From: Alteribacillus sp041949975 | GTDB lineage: Bacteria; Bacillota; Bacilli; Bacillales; Marinococcaceae | Assembly (NCBI RefSeq): GCF_041949975.1 | Contig: NZ_JBHFQG010000005.1 | Span: forward strand, 62,001-126,000 | Length of the DNA: 64,000 nucleotides | Direction: 5' to 3' | Part shown: piece by piece, positions 45,293 through 54,110 of the stretch | Layout: each line of letters opens with the position of its first letter | How positions within the stretch are numbered: position 1 is the stretch's first letter | The notes under the pieces: generated by a model | The model's database searches: none | The model's input: the letters and a program-made list of their open reading frames with translations, nothing else | What the model was told of the DNA's origin: nothing | Program-made: the position numbers and the translations under genes

Positions 45293-45308
45293 TGCAAGAA
45301 TTGTTCCA
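45293..45308 (-). promoter_or_regulatory. Sigma-54 (-24/-12) promoter of the nitrile hydratase operon
   Basis: TGGAAC-AATTC-TTGCA on the minus strand, against consensus TGGCAC-N5-TTGCW, with the required 10 bases between GG and GC. It lies 40 bases before the beta start. Confidence 0.8.
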
Positions 45309-45398
45309 ATTATAAAAAATTTTGAAAAGACAGAAAAATAAGTATACCGGGGTATTAGCTTTTTCGTATCTAGACCATTGAATTAAAAAATGTATTTT

Positions 45399-45419
45399 TG
45401 ACCGGTCTCTGTTCGGACA
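45399..45419. promoter_or_regulatory. Probable enhancer-binding site of the sigma-54 activator
   Basis: TGACCG-N9-CGGACA inverted repeat about 95 bases upstream of the -24 box, and a second palindrome ATACCGGGGTAT at 45344-45355. Both lie between the operon and the activator gene. Confidence 0.5.
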
Positions 45420-45438
45420 GGTGTACAGTTCGACGATT

Positions 45439-47289
45439 TTATTCAATATTATATTTTTTGAGTTTTCGATATAAAGCACTTCGAGATATTCCTATCTCTT
45501 TTGCAGCTTTCGAACGATTGCCGTTGGTTTTATGAAGAATATAAGAGAGGTATTCCCGTTCACTTGTTTTATCTGTTGATTGATCTACTTCTAAAAACTC
45601 ACGAGCATGAAAGGAATCGAAATGTTCCCCATCATGTAGGTATACAATTCGCTCTATTACGTTTCTTAGTTCTCTTAAGTTACCTGGCCATGTATGTTCT
45701 TTGAATATACTCATTGCACTTGAAGTAAAAGAGATTGGCTTTCGTTGCACTTTCTCACAGGCTTCAGATAACATCGCATTCATTATCACTTCTAAGTCTT
45801 CGATTCGTTCTCTTAAAGAAGGTATTTTTATAGTTAAGACGTTTAATCGATAATAAAGATCTTCGCGAAACTTTTCTGTTTCAACTAGTTCTTTCATATT
45901 TTTATTTGTCGCAGCTAAAAAATGAACATCAACTGGAATTGGTGTAGTACCCCCAACTCTTACCACTTGCTTTTCTTCTAAAACTCTAAGAAGAGTAGCC
46001 TGTAAATCAAGTGGTAAATCTGCTATTTCGTCTAAGAATACAGTTCCTTTGTTCGATGCTTCAATTTTCCCTTTATTTCCTTTATGTTTAGCACCTGTAA
46101 AGGCTCCCCCTTCATAACCAAACAACTCTGTAGTAATTAATTCTCGAGGCAATGCTGCACAATTAATCGCAGTGTAAGGATGATCCCTTCTTTCGCTTTG
46201 CTTGTGAATAAAGCGGGCCATAAAGTCTTTTCCAACTCCACTTTCTCCCTGAATAAGGATACTTGCATCACTTCTTGAAACCTTCATAGCTGTTTGTAAG
46301 GTCTTCTGAAAAGCTGTATTTTTAGTGTTTAAGGTAAATAAGTCTTGTGTGCTATTAGCCTTTGATAAGATTTCCTTCGTGTGGGGATGTATAAGTGTTA
46401 ATGTGGCTAACTGTTTACCTTGGCTTATTATTTCTTCTGTTTGGATGGAAAAATTATTTTCATTTACTTCTAATTCGGTAGATGGAAAATCTTTATCAAG
46501 GCCGCTCACTATGTTTTTTTCATTTAATCCTAGCTGTTCATTGTTTTCGCCAAACAACTTTAAAAAGTCATCAGCAGATTTATTTTTGTATAATTCTATC
46601 CCTTGATTATCTGATGCTAGAATGCCTAATTTAGGAACATATTTAGTTAATACGTGTGATAACACTTTCTCTTTCATTTTTGATTTATTTAATTGGTACC
46701 TTTCACTAATGGTTCGAGCACCAGAAACAGCCAGTGTATATAATTCTCGTAAATCATTCTTGGGTCCCAGACGACACACGTCAAATGCTCCAAGGAATGT
46801 TCCATCCACAAAAATGGGACATGCAGAACAATCCCATGATCGAAAACCTAAACAGTAATGCTCCTTCCCTGAAGTAGCTATAGCTGTTCTAGTTCTAAGT
46901 ACAATGGACAGACCTGTTGTACCAACGTCTTCTTCCAGCCAACGGGCACCTACTGTTATTCCACTATGTTCCGCTGCTCTTCTAGATGGTTTATCAGTCA
47001 ACATTTCAACTATGTATCCTTCAGCATCCACAATTAAAAAAAGGTATCCCTCCCCATTTAAAACTTTATTAAAGTCTTTCATCACTTGTAACGCAGCGTT
47101 AATGAGATCTTGATTTCGCTGTCGTCTTCTATCAAAATCGTCTTGTGAAATATGTGAAAAAACTTCCTCCCTCTCATGTGAAATGCCCAGCTGTTTACAT
47201 CTGTTCCACGATTCCAGGATTTCTCTTCGCAAGTTGATGTTCGTCCTACCTTCAAGAACAAACTTACTCCATATCTCCTCTTCCATCAT
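45439..47289 (-). CDS. Sigma-54-dependent transcriptional activator (AcoR-like)
   Basis: 616 residues. N-terminal GAF-type sensor (about 60-200, GARWLEEDVGTTGLS..YCLGFRSWDCSACPI), a variable second sensory part, AAA+ domain (about 325-555) with Walker A GESGVGKD, sigma-54 contact loop GAFTGA and Walker B GTVFLDEIADL, and a Fis-type HTH at the C-terminus (NRSKAAKEIGISRSALYRKLKKY). Start after GGGAGGACAAGT. It faces the nitrile hydratase operon in the same orientation upstream of its sigma-54 promoter and very probably activates it on sensing a nitrile or amide. Confidence 0.92.
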   Translation of the reverse strand: MMEEEIWSKFVLEGRTNINLRREILESWNRCKQLGISHEREEVFSHISQDDFDRRRQRNQDLINAALQVMKDFNKVLNGEGYLFLIVDAEGYIVEMLTDKPSRRAAEHSGITVGARWLEEDVGTTGLSIVLRTRTAIATSGKEHYCLGFRSWDCSACPIFVDGTFLGAFDVCRLGPKNDLRELYTLAVSGARTISERYQLNKSKMKEKVLSHVLTKYVPKLGILASDNQGIELYKNKSADDFLKLFGENNEQLGLNEKNIVSGLDKDFPSTELEVNENNFSIQTEEIISQGKQLATLTLIHPHTKEILSKANSTQDLFTLNTKNTAFQKTLQTAMKVSRSDASILIQGESGVGKDFMARFIHKQSERRDHPYTAINCAALPRELITTELFGYEGGAFTGAKHKGNKGKIEASNKGTVFLDEIADLPLDLQATLLRVLEEKQVVRVGGTTPIPVDVHFLAATNKNMKELVETEKFREDLYYRLNVLTIKIPSLRERIEDLEVIMNAMLSEACEKVQRKPISFTSSAMSIFKEHTWPGNLRELRNVIERIVYLHDGEHFDSFHAREFLEVDQSTDKTSEREYLSYILHKTNGNRSKAAKEIGISRSALYRKLKKYNIE

Positions 47290-47547
47290 ACTTGTCCTCC
47301 CTCAAAATCTGATTTTATCCTAGCTCCGGATTTGATTTTTTATATCCTTAATTCTACCAGGTAACCAAAAACACCTTCTTAATAAAAGCGCCAATTGTAG
47401 AATGATAGATCACCTGTAAGGAAGGCAATTATATTTTATCAATTTACGTCTTTAGTTTTGATACTAAGCCATTATCTTTCGTTTAATCTCCAAGACGCCC
47501 TCCACATTTTTGGGAAGGTGTGATTTCTCGGAGCACTGCTTTTTCCG

Positions 47548-47733
47548 CGCAGAACAAAAGCGCAAGCGCCCTGATCAGCCTCGACAGGTAAATGTTCTCC
47601 AGTCATGAAAGGCGCTCTTACTTCCACAGGATGTGGTGACTTCTGCGTTGCGAATACGATGTTCGCGATTCTAGCAAAAGTTCCTTAAACCTTCTTGGGC
47701 CTCCGAAAGGCTGGGCGCTGAAGCTAGACGCGG
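47548..47733. repeat. Dispersed-type intergenic repeat
   Basis: Begins AAAAGCGCAAGCGCCC and ends GGCTGGGCGCTGAAGCTAGA, with a run of small inverted repeats (CGCGAA/TTCGCG, GGCGC). It is GC-rich against AT-rich flanks and noncoding. From memory similar blocks occur in many copies in Bacillaceae genomes. The rest of 47290-47798 has no gene. Confidence 0.5.
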
Positions 47734-47798
47734 ATCAAACAATATGAAGATAGTTATCCACAACTTGTAAAAACATAATTGCCTAAACAACAAAAAAA

Positions 47799-47817
47799 AC
47801 ACCCTGGCAGCGGGTGC
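47799..47817. terminator. Terminator of the small lipoprotein gene
   Basis: CACCC/GGGTG stem with T-runs on both strands (TTTTTTTT on minus). Confidence 0.65.
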
Positions 47818-47825
47818 TTTTTTCA

Positions 47826-48041
47826 TTACTCTTCTTCGGTGCCTTCTTCTACGTCTGCTTCTCCTTCTGCGGGTTGTTCTGTTTCGTTATTTTCAACCGA
47901 ATAACCTTCTGATTCGATTTCTAATTCTTCTATAACTTCTGTCCCTGCGTCTTCCGCTGGGTTGTCACTGTTTCCGCAAGCAGTGAGAATTCCGCCGGCC
48001 ATTAGTGCTGTTGCTGAAATGAAAAGCATTTTTTTATTCAT
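47826..48041 (-). CDS. Small acidic lipoprotein
   Basis: 71 residues: lipoprotein signal MNKKMLFISATALMAGG with lipobox LTAC, then a short tail that is almost entirely Glu, Asp, Asn and small residues. The mature part is too short for a fold and probably an unstructured acidic surface tether. Ends at a good terminator. Confidence 0.75.
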   Translation of the reverse strand: MNKKMLFISATALMAGGILTACGNSDNPAEDAGTEVIEELEIESEGYSVENNETEQPAEGEADVEEGTEEE

Positions 48042-48574
48042 GGTGTCTACCCCCGTTACAGGCTCGAATTTAAGGGCTGAGGTATCAGCTACGCCTTATC
48101 CTAACAAAAGGGGCTTTCTTCAGTCTATATTAAGTATCTATTTTTGAAGCTGTTTCACTAGTTTCACACAAGTATGCGAAAGTCCTTATTTTTTTCAGCA
48201 TGTTATAACATTCTTTTCGAACGAGTTGTTTTATGTGAGACTATATACTTCGTATCTTTTCCATACATTTCTTCCATAGTATATCGTCTCATAAGCAGGG
48301 TTCACTAGAATAATGCGTTTTGTTCTATTGCTGGAGGCCGCTTCCCTGGTGTTACGCCCTCTTCTCCCTCTTAGCAGCTAACTCTATAAAGCATTCATTT
48401 CATTGAACCTGCTAGTTTTTAATGACTTTGTAAGATTATGGTATGGACTTTGCTGCGTCGAGCTATGATTGCCTATATTTTAGACTATTTTCTTGCACAT
48501 ACCTATGCTTCAGTATTTATCCTTATGTTGAAACCTTAGAAAAGTCGTTTTCTCAGAGAGGCCGCGCTGCAATT

Positions 48575-49010
48575 CTTTGATATATGAACAAAATTCGAGC
48601 ATTTATGAACAACTTTTTACCTTTTATGCCCGAACTTCTAAAGGATACCAACCAAACTCATTTTCCTTGTTGGAAGATTGCACTCCTTTTTCGAATTTGT
48701 GCACCATTTTCTCCCTTTTATGAACTGTTTTCTATCAAATATGAACCATTTTCAACATGCACCGAGGCGCTGGATCAAAATACTCTGCTTTTGCACAATT
48801 TTCACCGGCATATGCACATCTTTTAAGAATATACCACCCAAAATCCAGCCTAAATGCTGCTCCTCTGCAACATCTGACGGCGGGGTCTGGCCCCTCCATA
48901 TTTTAATGTGCCGCCTTTCCAGTGATTTGCACAACTTTCTCCTCTATCTGCATAACTTCCTACCTTTATGCACACCTTTTCACCTTTTATGAACGAATTC
49001 TCCAAGCTTT
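48575..49010. repeat. Phased TTATGnAC array B with internal GGGGTCTGGCCCC
   Basis: Some 15 degenerate copies of TTTATGAACNANTTT or TTTGCACAANTTT, mostly 20-25 bases apart; the motif GGGGTCTGGCCCC is at 48882-48894. The preceding 48042-48574 shows no gene. Confidence 0.6.
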
Positions 49011-49029
49011 TGCCCCACTCATTAAAAAA

Positions 49030-49059
49030 GCGGGACGGCTTCCTGCTTCCGTCCCCGCT
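49030..49059 (-). terminator. Terminator of the C40 peptidase gene
   Basis: AGCGGGACGG/CCGTCCCCGCT stem followed by CTTTTTTAAT on the minus strand. Confidence 0.8.
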
Positions 49060-49066
49060 GTCGGTC

Positions 49067-50089
49067 TTATTCGGTTAAATATCTTCTCGCGCTGTGATAA
49101 CTATCCGCATAATCAGATTCGTCAACTTTCACCATTTCTACGGTGCTTCTGGAATTCGGTGAATGGATCATTTCTCCATCACCGATATACATGCCGACGT
49201 GATGAACAGCACCTTCTCCTCCATTATATGCGAAGAATAAAAGGTCGCCGACTTCTAAATTATCTCTTTCGACATGTTCCCCATGTTCTGCTTGTACACT
49301 GGAGTCTCTTGGTATGGTGATGCCGTGTGCTTTATAAATCGTATGGGTAAAACCGGAGCAGTCAAATCCAAAGCCTGTTACACCGGCCCATAAATATGGA
49401 AGATCATTAAACATTTCTCCTGTTTCCACTAAATCTTGTGGAGACGGATCGGGAATATCGTCTACCGATCCATAGATATCAAGATCTTCCTTATCTGCCC
49501 ATTTATATCCATCAGAAGGGGTAGCGAGCAGCACCCGTTTTGATTGTTCTACAATTACCGGCAGCCTTGTATTAAAACTCACTTCTATATGTTCTTTCTG
49601 AAGTGCTCTGTCATGATAAAGGTGAGCTGTTGGTGATGTAATAGTGGCAAAATCTTTTGACTGCATGTGTTCAAACCAGCGGCTTTCCACAATTTGCTCT
49701 TTTGGCACCCAGCCCGGATACCCAGAGTCATGGCGTGGAGTTGGCTGCCCCTCTACCGCTACTTTCACCCAGTCTCCCTCTTCTTCAAGGACGTCCACTT
49801 TCATTCCATATAATGCTTGCGTTTCAAGGCTGCCGACGAGATCGAGTTTATCATCAACTGTCATTGATTCCGTCCACTCCCACGGCTTCACCGGGTTCGA
49901 TAATGCAGGTTCATCGATGTCTCTTGTGTCGTCCGGACTTACCCACACTGTCATAACAGAAACATCTACATAGGCTTCTTTCGTTTCTTCTGAATCTTTT
50001 TCTGCCGGGGCTGCTGCTGAAAGCATAGGGAGATTTAATAAAATCGCTGCCGCTAATGAAAAAATAAGTTTTTGCCATAATTTATTCAT
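49067..50089 (-). CDS. C40 (NlpC/P60) cell-wall endopeptidase, YkfC-like
   Basis: 340 residues from ATG 50089 (GGAAGGGGAAAAAA). Signal peptide (to about residue 27), two SH3-like domains (residues about 35-130 with VDVSVMTVWVSP and GDWVKVAVEG..GYPGWVPKEQIV), then the catalytic domain with Cys in GFDCSGFTHTIY, His in VHHVGMYIGDGEM and IHSPNS. The layout matches gamma-D-glutamyl-L-diamino acid endopeptidases that trim muropeptides. Confidence 0.88.
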   Translation of the reverse strand: MNKLWQKLIFSLAAAILLNLPMLSAAAPAEKDSEETKEAYVDVSVMTVWVSPDDTRDIDEPALSNPVKPWEWTESMTVDDKLDLVGSLETQALYGMKVDVLEEEGDWVKVAVEGQPTPRHDSGYPGWVPKEQIVESRWFEHMQSKDFATITSPTAHLYHDRALQKEHIEVSFNTRLPVIVEQSKRVLLATPSDGYKWADKEDLDIYGSVDDIPDPSPQDLVETGEMFNDLPYLWAGVTGFGFDCSGFTHTIYKAHGITIPRDSSVQAEHGEHVERDNLEVGDLLFFAYNGGEGAVHHVGMYIGDGEMIHSPNSRSTVEMVKVDESDYADSYHSARRYLTE

Positions 50090-50359
50090 TTTTTTCCCCT
50101 TCCTAAAAGGCGCGCACATTTATAATTTCTGAAAATTATGATAAAGTATTTTCAGGAAAACTTCAACTTATTTTCTAAAAAAATTAGTATAGTACTATTT
50201 ACTTATTTTAGTATATTCTTCTATAAAATGTTGAAACTTTTACTATTTTTGGCTCGTAATGAATAATGAATCTGCTAGTTTTATAGTAAAACCATGATTA
50301 TCCATTGTATACTAGAAACTGGCAAGAAAATTTCAGCAATTCTTTTAGGAGGGTATCAA

Positions 50360-51994
50360 ATGAAAAAGTTTGCCGGTATGGCACTTTCTGCTTCCTTGAT
50401 CGCTTCACTGGCTTTTACAGGGACAGCCGGAGCTCAGAGTTCATTTAAAGATGTAAAAGAGGATTTCTGGGCAAAAGATGCGATTGACCTTTTAGCAGCA
50501 GAAGAAATTGTGAACGGATACTCCGATGGAACTTTCCGTCCGAATGCTCCTGTAAAACGCTCTCAGGCCGCAATTATGATTGCAGAAGCTTTGGATTTAG
50601 AGAGCCAGGAAGATCCAGGTTTTAAAGATATTAACTCAAATGATTCTACATATGAGGCTGTAGCAGCCGTTGCTGATGCTGGAATCATTGAAGGGCAAGA
50701 CGATAAGTTTATGCCAAATAAACCATTAACCCGCGGGCAAATGGCTAAAGTTTTAACGATAGCATATGATTTATCCGGCGAAGCAGAGGAAGATTTTACA
50801 GATGTGGCTGACGACCACTGGGCCTACGAATATATATCAGCTCTCTCTGCAAATGAGATTACTACTGGATATGAAGAAGATCAAACCTTCCGTCCTAATC
50901 AGCCTACGACCCGGGCTCAATTTTCTACATTCATGAAAAACAGCATTGAGCTTCCATCCGAGGACACACCAGAGGTAGAGCGGGACGAAGAAATTGTTCA
51001 GCTTCTGCAAGATACGATGGATGCCCAGCTCGCCCTTGAAACGTATACTTTTGACGGAGATATGGGAGTTACCATGGAATTTCCAATTCCTGAAGAGATT
51101 TCTGAAGAAGAGCAGCAAATGATGGAAGAATCCAGTGAGATGACAATGAATTTTCGCGGTGCTTATCAGCAGGACCCACTCATTACAGAAACTGTAGTCG
51201 AGCAAGAAATTCCTGGTTTTGACGAAACTATGGTAATGCCTACTATTATGTCCGATGATAAAAGCTATGAATATGTAACTGACGCTGCCTTCATGGGCTA
51301 TCCAGAAGAATGGCAGGACAAATATATTGAATACGATTTTGAAGAACTGCTTGGAGAAGAGGCCGGTTCTCTTTACAACGTTGAACAGCAGCAGGAAATG
51401 ATGCAGGAAGTCTATGACGTGCTTCTTGATAACTTTGGCACAGAATACTTTGAACTTCATGAAAGCCATGACAACATCCCTGAGGATGTCGATTATGAGC
51501 AAATCTTGTCCTTTGAATTAACAAATGAAGACTTAGAAGAAATGACTTCTATTTTAGAAGAATCCGTATGGCCTGAACTAGAATCTATTTTGGCTAATCC
51601 ACAAGCTGCTTCTGCTCTTGGTATTTCTGCACAGGATGCCCAAAAGCTTAATGAAGAAGCAGATGAGGATTTCGATGAGTTTCTTAATAACTTGAACCTA
51701 GAAAACTTTGAAATTTACCAAGCTATTAATGAAGACAACTATGTTGTCTATGATACTGGTGATATCGAAGTAAGCTACACAGATGAAGAAGGAAAAATTT
51801 CCTTTGGCATTGACTATGACCTGTCCATCAGTGACTTTAACGAAGACATTTCACTTGAATACGGTCTTCCTGAAAATGAAGATCAAATTATTACGTTCGA
51901 AGAAGTTATGGAATGGCAAGAAGAACAGTTTAAAGAAATCGAAGATTTTGAAGATGTAGAAGATATCGAGGAAGCAGAAGAAGTGCAAGAATAA
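50360..51994 (+). CDS. SLH-domain protein with C-terminal DUF6612-like domain
   Basis: 544 residues from ATG 50360 (TTAGGAGGGTATCAA). Signal peptide MKKFAGMALSASLIASLAF..AGA, three SLH domains (SSFKDVKEDFWAKDAIDLL; FKDINSNDSTYEAVAAV; FTDVADDHWAYEYISAL), then a long acidic domain (about 210-530) like the DUF6612 lipoprotein at 31107: ALETYTFDGDMGVTMEF, MMEESSEMTMNFRGAY. One uses a lipid anchor, the other the wall polymer. Function unknown. Confidence 0.85.
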   Translation: MKKFAGMALSASLIASLAFTGTAGAQSSFKDVKEDFWAKDAIDLLAAEEIVNGYSDGTFRPNAPVKRSQAAIMIAEALDLESQEDPGFKDINSNDSTYEAVAAVADAGIIEGQDDKFMPNKPLTRGQMAKVLTIAYDLSGEAEEDFTDVADDHWAYEYISALSANEITTGYEEDQTFRPNQPTTRAQFSTFMKNSIELPSEDTPEVERDEEIVQLLQDTMDAQLALETYTFDGDMGVTMEFPIPEEISEEEQQMMEESSEMTMNFRGAYQQDPLITETVVEQEIPGFDETMVMPTIMSDDKSYEYVTDAAFMGYPEEWQDKYIEYDFEELLGEEAGSLYNVEQQQEMMQEVYDVLLDNFGTEYFELHESHDNIPEDVDYEQILSFELTNEDLEEMTSILEESVWPELESILANPQAASALGISAQDAQKLNEEADEDFDEFLNNLNLENFEIYQAINEDNYVVYDTGDIEVSYTDEEGKISFGIDYDLSISDFNEDISLEYGLPENEDQIITFEEVMEWQEEQFKEIEDFEDVEDIEEAEEVQE

Positions 51995-52007
51995 AGACAT
52001 TTTAAGA

Positions 52008-52039
52008 AAGGACGCCCGCTATTATAACAGGGCGTCCTT
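52008..52039. terminator. Terminator between convergent genes
   Basis: AAGGACGCCC/GGGCGTCCTT perfect 10-bp stem. Confidence 0.85.
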
Positions 52040-52049
52040 TCCTTCTTTA

Positions 52050-52223
52050 TCATTTGGTCAATTTCTCTTCCCATTTCATAAAAACAAAATACAAACATAT
52101 GGAGACGAGGCTGCCGACGGTCGGTGCAATAATACTTGCTGCTTTTAAGTGAGACGTTCCAAGAAATGAGCCAATTATCGTTACAATAATTAATAGAACA
52201 GCAGCGATAATGCTTGGTTTCAT
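52050..52223 (-). CDS. Small two-helix membrane protein
   Basis: 57 residues, MKPSIIAAVLLIIVTIIGSF first helix, a second helix after TVGSLVSICLYFVFMKW, charged C-terminus EEKLTK. Ribosome site GGGAGG. Located just downstream of fabZ and probably in the same transcript. Unrecognised family. Confidence 0.65.
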   Translation of the reverse strand: MKPSIIAAVLLIIVTIIGSFLGTSHLKAASIIAPTVGSLVSICLYFVFMKWEEKLTK

Positions 52224-52240
52224 AGTGTATAGGCCTCCCT

Positions 52241-52675
52241 TTACTTTTCAGGATCCTGAAGAGCAAATACAAGTTCTGTTTCGGCTGCTAAAGTGTCTCC
52301 CACCTTTGCTACGCCTTTTCCCTTACCAATTTTTCCGCGGAATTTTAAAATCTCTACCTCGAGCTTCAGCTGACTTCCTGGTTTCACTTGTGATTTAAAA
52401 CGGCAGTTTTCAATGCCTGCAAAAAGAGCTAATTTCCCTTGATTTTCTTCTTGCTTTAGTAAAGCGACCGCTCCTGTTTGGGCAAGTGCTTCGATAATGA
52501 GCACACCCGGCATCACTGGATAGTCTGGAAAATGACCATTAAAATACTCTTCATTTGCCGATACATTTTTTAACGCAACCGCTCGTTTACCTTCTTCTAG
52601 TTCTATCACTTGATCGATAAGTAAAAATGGGTAACGATGGGGAATAATTTTTTTAATTTCTTCTATGGATAGCAT
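52241..52675 (-). CDS. fabZ: 3-hydroxyacyl-[ACP] dehydratase FabZ
   Basis: 144 residues from ATG 52675 (GAGGAGGATGTTCAC). Hot-dog fold with catalytic His in NGHFPDYPVMPGVLIIEALAQ and Glu in the same helix; N-terminal IKKIIPHRYPFLLIDQV is diagnostic. Catalyses dehydration in type II fatty acid elongation. The position downstream of mbl-flhO-flhP matches Bacillus synteny. Confidence 0.95.
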   Translation of the reverse strand: MLSIEEIKKIIPHRYPFLLIDQVIELEEGKRAVALKNVSANEEYFNGHFPDYPVMPGVLIIEALAQTGAVALLKQEENQGKLALFAGIENCRFKSQVKPGSQLKLEVEILKFRGKIGKGKGVAKVGDTLAAETELVFALQDPEK

Positions 52676-52796
52676 GTGAACATCCTCCTCTATGTATGCC
52701 AAGGGAAACAATTGTATTATACCATTTCTATATTGTTGATACATTTGCAAAAAAGACTCCTCACTAACAAGCAGGAGTCCGTCCCTAACCGTATCT

Positions 52797-53108
52797 CTAT
52801 TCCCCATTCATAAATTTAATCAAACTCTGCCACGTTTCCCAGTTTAATACTTGAATCGAATTCCCCTCTCCAATGAGAGCATAACCAACAAGTAATCCAG
52901 CAATCAAACTGATGAGAAAAAGCCCCATGACAATAAGAAGCCTGGCCCAAATTGGTACGAGCCTCACACGGGATCTGGTACGCAGCTTATTAAATCGAAA
53001 CCTCTTTTTCTTTTCTTTTTCATTATTTGAAGAAGAAGTTTTAGTTTTTTTTTCATTATGTTTTTCTTGTGCAGCATGCGCTTTTGGCGCTTCTTCTTTA
53101 TGAGTCAT
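52797..53108 (-). CDS. EpuA-type small membrane protein (annotated as RNA polymerase beta-like)
   Basis: 103 residues: charged Lys/Ser-rich cytoplasmic tail (about 1-50), one membrane helix (LLIVMGLFLISLIAGLLVGYALIG) and a short outside tail ending NWETWQSLIKFMNGE. Pattern of EpuA/pfam11772 proteins, often mis-named as RNA polymerase subunit beta. Conserved between flhP and fabZ in Bacilli. Function unclear. Confidence 0.85.
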   Translation of the reverse strand: MTHKEEAPKAHAAQEKHNEKKTKTSSSNNEKEKKKRFRFNKLRTRSRVRLVPIWARLLIVMGLFLISLIAGLLVGYALIGEGNSIQVLNWETWQSLIKFMNGE

Positions 53109-53151
53109 ATGCTTAATCTCCGTTTTTTAAATTACAAAAGGAATTGATTGA

Positions 53152-53994
53152 TTAACCTCGAACACTGTTAATTAATCCCATCATCTGATCTCCCTGAGAG
53201 ATAGCACGGGCATTAAAAGAATAGTTGCGCTGAGCATTCATCATATCCGTCATGGATTTTGCCATGTCGACATTAGATTGTTCCAAAGAACCTTGAATGA
53301 TTTGACTTTCTATACCCGCAACAAACTCTACCACATCTGCTTCTTCTAAATCAAGCTCATCTAAGTCTGGCAGACGGAAGTTATTCCCTCCGGCTGTTTC
53401 GAGGAGCTGTGGTTTTGTAATACGGGCCAGTTCCATTTCGCCAATTTCCACTGCTTCTCCATTTTCTAAAAAAGCTTGAAGTGTTCCATCTTCTTGCAGA
53501 GTAAAATCACGTGCTCCAGCCGGAACTTCCATGCGTTCCCCCTCGGCATTCAGTAAATAATCCCCCTGATTGTTCACAAGCGTCCATCCGCCGGGGTTAT
53601 CCGGGTCTTCTGATAAATAGAAGGATCCATCTCTAGAATACTGAACCTCTGCTTCTCCGTTGGCCAGGGACTCAACTTGGAAGAAGAGATTTTCTTCTGT
53701 TAATGCAAAATCTAATTCACGTTCGGTTTCTTGAATAAATCCTTGTTCCAAACGAAGTGCTGTTTGAGCAATGGCTGCCCCTGTACCAACTCGGAGACCA
53801 TCCGGGGTAAGCCTTCCAGCCAGGTTTTGTGGAACCGGCTGATTATTTACTTGTTGAAACAACAAATCGGAAAATGTCGATTCCCTTCTTTTATAACCAG
53901 TTCGATCGCTATTTGACAAATTATGAGAAATTCCGTCCAACTGATGCTGAAGCTGTCCCATCGTATTTGCAGACGATATCATGGATGAATACAC
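53152..53994 (-). CDS. flhP: Flagellar hook-basal body protein FlhP
   Basis: 280 residues. Rod/hook family N-terminus SSMISSANTMGQLQHQLDGISHNLSNSDRTGYKRR and C-terminal helix GSLEQSNVDMAKSMTDMMNAQRNY. Part of the distal rod/hook axial structure in Bacillus, exported by the flagellar type III apparatus. Same order as B. subtilis (mbl-flhO-flhP). Confidence 0.93.
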   Translation of the reverse strand: MYSSMISSANTMGQLQHQLDGISHNLSNSDRTGYKRRESTFSDLLFQQVNNQPVPQNLAGRLTPDGLRVGTGAAIAQTALRLEQGFIQETERELDFALTEENLFFQVESLANGEAEVQYSRDGSFYLSEDPDNPGGWTLVNNQGDYLLNAEGERMEVPAGARDFTLQEDGTLQAFLENGEAVEIGEMELARITKPQLLETAGGNNFRLPDLDELDLEEADVVEFVAGIESQIIQGSLEQSNVDMAKSMTDMMNAQRNYSFNARAISQGDQMMGLINSVRG

Positions 53995-54110
53995 TGATAA
54001 CCTTCCTCCTTCCTTTCCTGCACTGCTAGAAACTATATCATTTTATTGGTAAAACCACGGATACGGCATTTTAGGCCTTGTTTTAAAAGGTGACAAACCA
54101 AGTTTTCCCA

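Noticed and set aside
48575..49010. Possible CRISPR array
   Set aside because: Units are degenerate, spacing irregular, no unique spacers between conserved repeats and no cas genes.
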